Shown here in pieces: positions 14,583 to 17,749 of a DNA stretch of 17,749 nucleotides. The position numbers were made by a program, and so were the translations under genes. The stretch is from assembly GCA_041859945.1 (NCBI GenBank), contig JBFLGC010000054.1, positions 1 to 17,749 on the forward strand, in the 5' to 3' direction. The notes below the pieces were generated by a model. The model saw only the letters and a program-made list of their open reading frames with translations, was not told the origin of the DNA and did not search any database. This DNA is from Tetragenococcus sp041859945 (GTDB lineage: Bacteria > Bacillota > Bacilli > Lactobacillales > Enterococcaceae). Each line of letters begins with the position of its first letter. The stretch's first letter is position 1.

Positions 14583-15262
14583 TTTGTGGCCTCTATTCTT
14601 TCATAAAATTTTTTGGTGATCAGTTGAGGACGTGTGATCGCACCACCGACTACGACACAATAACATCCCAGTTCCAAGACCCGAGTGGCTTTTTCAGGCG
14701 TATCGATATTGCCTTCACAAATGATCGGTGTTTGGATCGTTTTTAATGCTTGACGGATCAAAATAAAATCATCGGCTGCGATTTTTATGTTCTTACTTTG
14801 TTCAGTATATCCCACCAAAGTCGTACCAATGTAGTCAAAGCCTAATTTGGCAGCATGCTGCATTTCTTCTAACGTCGAACAATCGGCCATCCATTTTTGT
14901 TCTGGATATAAGGTTTTACAATTTGCAAAAAGTTCATCCAATGATAGACCGTCTGGACGTATTGATTGTGTGGCATCCATCGCGATCACATCAACTTTTG
15001 TTTCCACCAGAGCTTTGATCTCTGTCATTGTCGGTGTGATATAAATCGGATGATCCCCATAGTTTTTCTTAATGATACCAATGATCGGTAAAGCGACTTC
15101 TGCTTGGATCGCTCGGATATCTTCGCAAGTATTGGCTCGGATCCCTTTTGCCCCACCCATTTTAGCTGCTAAAGCCATCTTGGACATGATAAATGAAGAA
15201 TGCAAGGGCTCCTCTTCTAAAGCCTGACAAGAAACGATCAACGAATGTTCTTTCAATCCCAT
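14579..15262 (-). CDS. nanE: N-acylglucosamine-6-phosphate 2-epimerase (ManNAc-6-P epimerase)
   Basis: A 227-residue TIM-barrel epimerase converting N-acetylmannosamine-6-phosphate to N-acetylglucosamine-6-phosphate. Family features include the SCQAL start, IRANTCEDI, the catalytic lysine region GIIKKNYGD (Lys65/66), YITPTM, ADCSTLEEM, GTTLVGYTE, CEGNIDTPE (Glu183, likely the second catalytic residue) and VVGGAITRP. Length is standard. The ATG follows GAAAGGAA by about 8 bases. It is the first gene of the six-gene operon. NanE usually accompanies sialic acid lyase (NanA) and ManNAc kinase (NanK); neither is in the window, so ManNAc-6-P probably comes from a PTS-imported sugar rather than sialic acid. 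Confidence 0.93.
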   Translation of the reverse strand: MGLKEHSLIVSCQALEEEPLHSSFIMSKMALAAKMGGAKGIRANTCEDIRAIQAEVALPIIGIIKKNYGDHPIYITPTMTEIKALVETKVDVIAMDATQSIRPDGLSLDELFANCKTLYPEQKWMADCSTLEEMQHAAKLGFDYIGTTLVGYTEQSKNIKIAADDFILIRQALKTIQTPIICEGNIDTPEKATRVLELGCYCVVVGGAITRPQLITKKFYERIEATK

Positions 15263-15361
15263 GATAAATTCCTTTCTTTCTACAATTTTTGCTAAACCAG
15301 AACGCTACTCTTTGCTTAAAACCTATGACTCACTCCTTTGACTTACAAATTCGAATAAAAA

Positions 15362-15390
15362 TTTTTAAAAAGTGCTAGAATCAATATCAA
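15362..15390 (-). promoter_or_regulatory. Possible second promoter for nanE
   Basis: On the minus strand TTGATA (15385-15390) is 17 bases from TAAAAA (15362-15367). The -10 is weaker than that of the upstream promoter. It would shorten the leader by about 50 bases. Confidence 0.3.
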
Positions 15391-15410
15391 TAAAACTTTT
15401 ACTCATACTT

Positions 15411-15439
15411 ATTATAAAAAGTTGTGTAATTGCTTACAA
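15411..15439 (-). promoter_or_regulatory. Main promoter of the nanE operon
   Basis: On the minus strand TTGTAA (15434-15439) is 17 bases from a perfect TATAAT (15411-15416). This is the best promoter upstream of the six-gene operon. Its -35 is the left half of a cre-like box, which suggests catabolite repression by blocking polymerase. Confidence 0.65.
15425..15439 (-). promoter_or_regulatory. cre-like box overlapping the nanE -35
   Basis: TTGTAAGCAATTACA on the minus strand matches the cre consensus WTGNAANCGNWNNCW at 14 of 15 positions, but the one mismatch is in the central CG (CA here), which normally matters most. It closely resembles the cre box of the EIIC-GH1 operon (TTGTAATCGATTACG). 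Confidence 0.5.
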
Positions 15440-15506
15440 TACTAAGAGTTCCCTTTGATTCTTGTTTCAAGCAATTCCCTTAAAAAACAAAAAAAAGTCA
15501 AAATTA

Positions 15507-15524
15507 TCTGAAAATAATTTCAGA
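15507..15524. promoter_or_regulatory. Candidate operator: TCTGAAA-N4-TTTCAGA palindrome
   Basis: Perfect 7-base arms around ATAA. The TGAAA/TTTCA half-sites resemble sites I associate with RpiR-family regulators, and an RpiR gene ends the adjacent operon. It is 68 bases upstream of the nanE -35 and 57 bases upstream of the DUF218 start, so either gene could be the target. Confidence 0.4.
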
Positions 15525-15581
15525 ATAAATAACTGATATCTTTACGTCATAAAAAATGCTATGCTACAAAAGGTGATGAAA

Positions 15582-16097
15582 ATGGAAAAATACGATGTGC
15601 TGATCATTTTAGGCTATCCGATCCAATCAAAAGACGATATTTTACAAAAACGCTTAGCTAAAGCTTTATCCTATGCCAAGCAATATACGATTCAAAATTT
15701 GATCGTCAGCGGCAAAGGGCGCGCTGACGAAATAGAAGCTGATTATATGGCCAAATGGCTTCAAGACCATGGCTATAAAGGAAGGATCATGAAAGAAACT
15801 CAGTCACGCGATACGATTGAAAATTTACTTTTTTCAAATGAGATTTGTAAAGCAAAAAATTTAACTAAGAAAAAAATCGTGACTTCTTGGTTTCATGTTC
15901 CTCGAACAAAACTTTTAAGCTCCAAATTAATTGGCAAAGCCTCTTTACTCTCAGCAAGTGGCGGTTCGCTTCCCTTAGCTCTCAATGAAGTCGGTTTTAC
16001 CTTCTTAGCGCTTTTGGGTTCGAAAGAAAAATGGCTAAAAGAACGTGATCTGTCCGCTAAATTACAAGAATTTTATGAACAACAACGTTTAAAATAA
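15582..16097 (+). CDS. DUF218 / YdcF-ElyC-SanA family protein
   Basis: A 171-residue protein of the DUF218 family. It opens with DVLIILGYPI, has a NLIVSGKGRADEIEADYM segment typical of the family and TQSRDTIENL followed by IVTSWFHVPRT. Family members are linked to envelope or vancomycin-sensitivity phenotypes in other bacteria, but their biochemical role is not settled. Unlike SanA and ElyC, this one has no membrane anchor. I chose the ATG at 15582 because AGGTG sits 6 bases upstream; in-frame ATGs at 15561 and 15576 lack such a site. It is divergent from nanE and convergent with the rhamnogalacturonan lyase, apparently monocistronic, and no clear terminator follows. Confidence 0.8.
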   Translation: MEKYDVLIILGYPIQSKDDILQKRLAKALSYAKQYTIQNLIVSGKGRADEIEADYMAKWLQDHGYKGRIMKETQSRDTIENLLFSNEICKAKNLTKKKIVTSWFHVPRTKLLSSKLIGKASLLSASGGSLPLALNEVGFTFLALLGSKEKWLKERDLSAKLQEFYEQQRLK

Positions 16098-16230
16098 ATA
16101 ACTTCTATACGAAAAAAACTGTATGTATCTGACACAAGTCGACCTCAACCTATGGCAGATTTGTGAATATAGAACTTAAACATCGTTTCATTTTGCCAAA
16201 CGCTCCGTTCATGAGAATTATTGAAATCAA

Positions 16231-16270
16231 ATTAAAAAAATATCTCACCCATTCACTGAGTGAGATATTT
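16231..16270 (-). terminator. Terminator of the rhamnogalacturonan lyase gene
   Basis: Perfect 11-base arms AAATATCTCAC (16238-16248) and GTGAGATATTT (16260-16270) enclose an 11-base loop. On the minus strand the stem runs into about seven T. It begins 8 bases after the lyase stop codon. Confidence 0.9.
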
Positions 16271-16278
16271 TGGTTTAC

Positions 16279-17749
16279 TTATTTGGTGACACGTAAGGTA
16301 AAGCTTGCTTCAACGCCATTTTCCGCTGTGACGGTGATTTTGGCTGTGCCTGCTTTGACAGCGGTGATCAAGCCCTCTTCACTAACAGTGGCGATCTCTT
16401 CACGGTTTGAGACATAACTCAGGCCACTAAGATCGGCTTCAGCCGGTGTCGCACTGACTTCAAGTTGGAAGGTCGCGCCTTTTTTGAGTGTCTTGATCCC
16501 CGTGGCATTCAAGCTGATAGTCTCAGGTGCAACGATATCATTGGCCTCAACAGTGGTCCAATGTGACAAATAAGAAGCGCGGTCATTGACAACAGCAGCA
16601 ACGGCGTATTCATACTCTTTGCCTGCTTTGGCTTTTTTATCGTGGTAAACATAGCCATTTTCAGTAACTTCTAATTTTTTGTTCTTGATCGTCTTTATGA
16701 GTTTGCTAGCTTCACTGCCTACTTCACGACGCCAAACTTGATAGCCTTCGACTTCATGACCATAGACGCCATCTGAAGCTTCCGTAAAGAAAACGTCATT
16801 GGCTTTTTGGCCGACATTTTTGGCAGTGACACTAGCTGTCAACACGCCTTCACTTAACGAGTAGCTCGTATGTGGTGGTTGATTATAAGCGGTATTTTGC
16901 CAAGCTAAGCCTTCGCGATATTGCCTGTCGGAAAGTAAGGTCGGGATCACGTAATCAGTTGGGATCGTCGTCGAATAGATGCGGATCTTGCTATCATCGG
17001 CAGCACAACGCAAGACCATTTCTTCCCGCCAATCTCCTAATAGATCACCAGAAATCCCGGGATTGCCCTTGGTACCATTACTGGTGTAAACTTCGAAAGA
17101 ATCAAATAAGGTTTCCTGTTCATTGGTTTGATAATTCCACTTGTAAATACCTGTTGAAACCGGGACATAACCATCTTTTTCCTTAAAGACATGGTCCTGA
17201 ATCTCTCTTAAAAGATCCCCATCCCAATACATCAGACCATTGGCGGCAGGATTGGTAGCGGCTAGTTTTTGTAAATCTGCCAAAGTCGAAGTGGTCGCAT
17301 AAACTGCACCTGTCTTCGAATCCCAAGCTGGACTGCCATTAGTAGCATCGTAATCATCGGCGGCGATAGCCCAGAATTCAGCGCCAGGTGAAGTCGGATC
17401 GATATCACTAGCTGCTCCACGTCCCGTATCAGCGCCAGTTGGATAGCCCATCAAGACTTCGCCAGTTGCCGCATCTGTCACAACAACATGGTACTTGGCG
17501 CCTTTTTCTTCTTTGACTGCCATCAATTCTAGACCAGGTCGTTCTGGGATCAAATCACCTAAGTGCATGGCATCGCCGTGGCCCAATTTCGTATTATAAA
17601 GTACAGATAGATCATCATCAAAAGCGATCGAACCATAGATTACTTCATCTTTGCCGTCGCCATCAACGTCTGCAATCGACAAGTTATGGTTACCTTGACT
17701 TTCGAATTCTTTACCGGCTTCATCTGAATCGAATTTTGCTTTAACCCGA
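16279..17749 (-). CDS. Rhamnogalacturonan lyase (PL11, YesW/YesX type), 5' end outside the window
   Basis: The frame stays open to the right edge, giving the last 489 residues. The first visible part, RVKAKFDSDEAGKEFESQGN then HNLSIADVDGDGKDEVIYGS, matches the calcium-binding propeller blades of PL11 lyases, which split rhamnogalacturonan I of pectin by beta-elimination. AYNQPPHTSY near residue 290 marks the usual end of the catalytic propeller. A fibronectin-III-like segment follows (about 310-400), then a bacterial Ig-like (BIG_2) domain at 411-489 (TLKKGATFQL, then VKAGTAKITVTAENG). No sortase motif is seen at the C-terminus. The signal peptide would lie off the window. The extra domains suggest wall or polysaccharide binding. 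A TTG at 17682 could be mistaken for a start but is internal. Confidence 0.92.
   Translation of the reverse strand, partial: RVKAKFDSDEAGKEFESQGNHNLSIADVDGDGKDEVIYGSIAFDDDLSVLYNTKLGHGDAMHLGDLIPERPGLELMAVKEEKGAKYHVVVTDAATGEVLMGYPTGADTGRGAASDIDPTSPGAEFWAIAADDYDATNGSPAWDSKTGAVYATTSTLADLQKLAATNPAANGLMYWDGDLLREIQDHVFKEKDGYVPVSTGIYKWNYQTNEQETLFDSFEVYTSNGTKGNPGISGDLLGDWREEMVLRCAADDSKIRIYSTTIPTDYVIPTLLSDRQYREGLAWQNTAYNQPPHTSYSLSEGVLTASVTAKNVGQKANDVFFTEASDGVYGHEVEGYQVWRREVGSEASKLIKTIKNKKLEVTENGYVYHDKKAKAGKEYEYAVAAVVNDRASYLSHWTTVEANDIVAPETISLNATGIKTLKKGATFQLEVSATPAEADLSGLSYVSNREEIATVSEEGLITAVKAGTAKITVTAENGVEASFTLRVTK

Larger units (their letters stand above)
15263..15581. other. Divergent control region between nanE and the DUF218 gene
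   Basis: This A/T-rich stretch of about 320 bases holds no gene. It contains the proposed nanE promoter with a cre-like box, a second weaker promoter, a TCTGAAA palindrome (15507-15524), and a small CTTG-AAA-CAAG element near 15463. The nanE transcript from the main promoter would have a leader of about 140 bases with no riboswitch I can recognise. Confidence 0.6.

Noticed and set aside
15264..15404. Riboswitch in the nanE leader
   Set aside because: The leader is A/T-rich, has no strong hairpin followed by a T run, and shows no motif of a class I recognise.
17680..17682. TTG as the start codon of the rhamnogalacturonan lyase
   Set aside because: The frame continues to the window edge with residues typical of the PL11 propeller, so the TTG is an internal leucine codon.

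Overview
The window looks like a chromosomal segment of a low-to-moderate GC Firmicute. The best guess is a plant- or gut-associated Enterococcus, perhaps of the casseliflavus/gallinarum type. This rests on strong AGGAGG-type ribosome binding sites, CcpA-style cre boxes, two cellobiose/lactose-family PTS permeases, a NAD-linked glycerol dehydrogenase, a VanH/D-lactate-type dehydrogenase and a pectin-degrading rhamnogalacturonan lyase. The species call is inference.

Left edge (1-1001): the minus strand carries a lysozyme-like GH25 gene, then its terminator hairpin, then at position 69 what reads as the exact 5' end of a group IIC intron running out of the window. This is the classic class C insertion site.

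Positions 1142-4327: gldA stands alone on the plus strand and converges on a minus-strand pair, a zinc alcohol dehydrogenase followed by a D-2-hydroxyacid dehydrogenase. The pair has its own promoter, with an inverted repeat next to the -10 box.

Positions 4481-8127: a PTS permease EIIC and a GH1 phospho-beta-glycosidase form a two-gene minus-strand operon ending in a strong terminator. A GntR/UTRA repressor is transcribed divergently. The shared control region holds a near-perfect cre box and three TGTAAAC boxes, two of them forming a large palindrome. The likely logic is uptake and cleavage of a beta-glycoside, with local repression and catabolite control.

Positions 8128-8802: a 675-base gap with no convincing gene. 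It contains a 29-base direct repeat with 42-base period and possible decayed coding sequence.

Positions 8765-15439: a six-gene minus-strand operon with touching or overlapping genes: nanE, EIIC permease, Cof-type HAD phosphatase, DUF4127 protein, alpha-D-phosphohexomutase, RpiR/SIS regulator. It has a good promoter (TTGTAA, 17 bases, TATAAT) overlapped by a cre-like box, and a terminator after the regulator gene. NanE points to N-acetylmannosamine-6-phosphate as an intermediate, but no sialic acid lyase or ManNAc kinase is present. The sequence therefore suggests a PTS-fed pathway for an unidentified ManNAc- or GlcNAc-containing glycoside in which DUF4127 may be the key unknown enzyme. This is the most interesting system in the window.

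Right edge (15582-17749): a small DUF218/YdcF-family gene on the plus strand faces the 3' part of a PL11 rhamnogalacturonan lyase gene on the minus strand. The lyase ends in a bacterial Ig-like domain; its 5' end lies outside the window.
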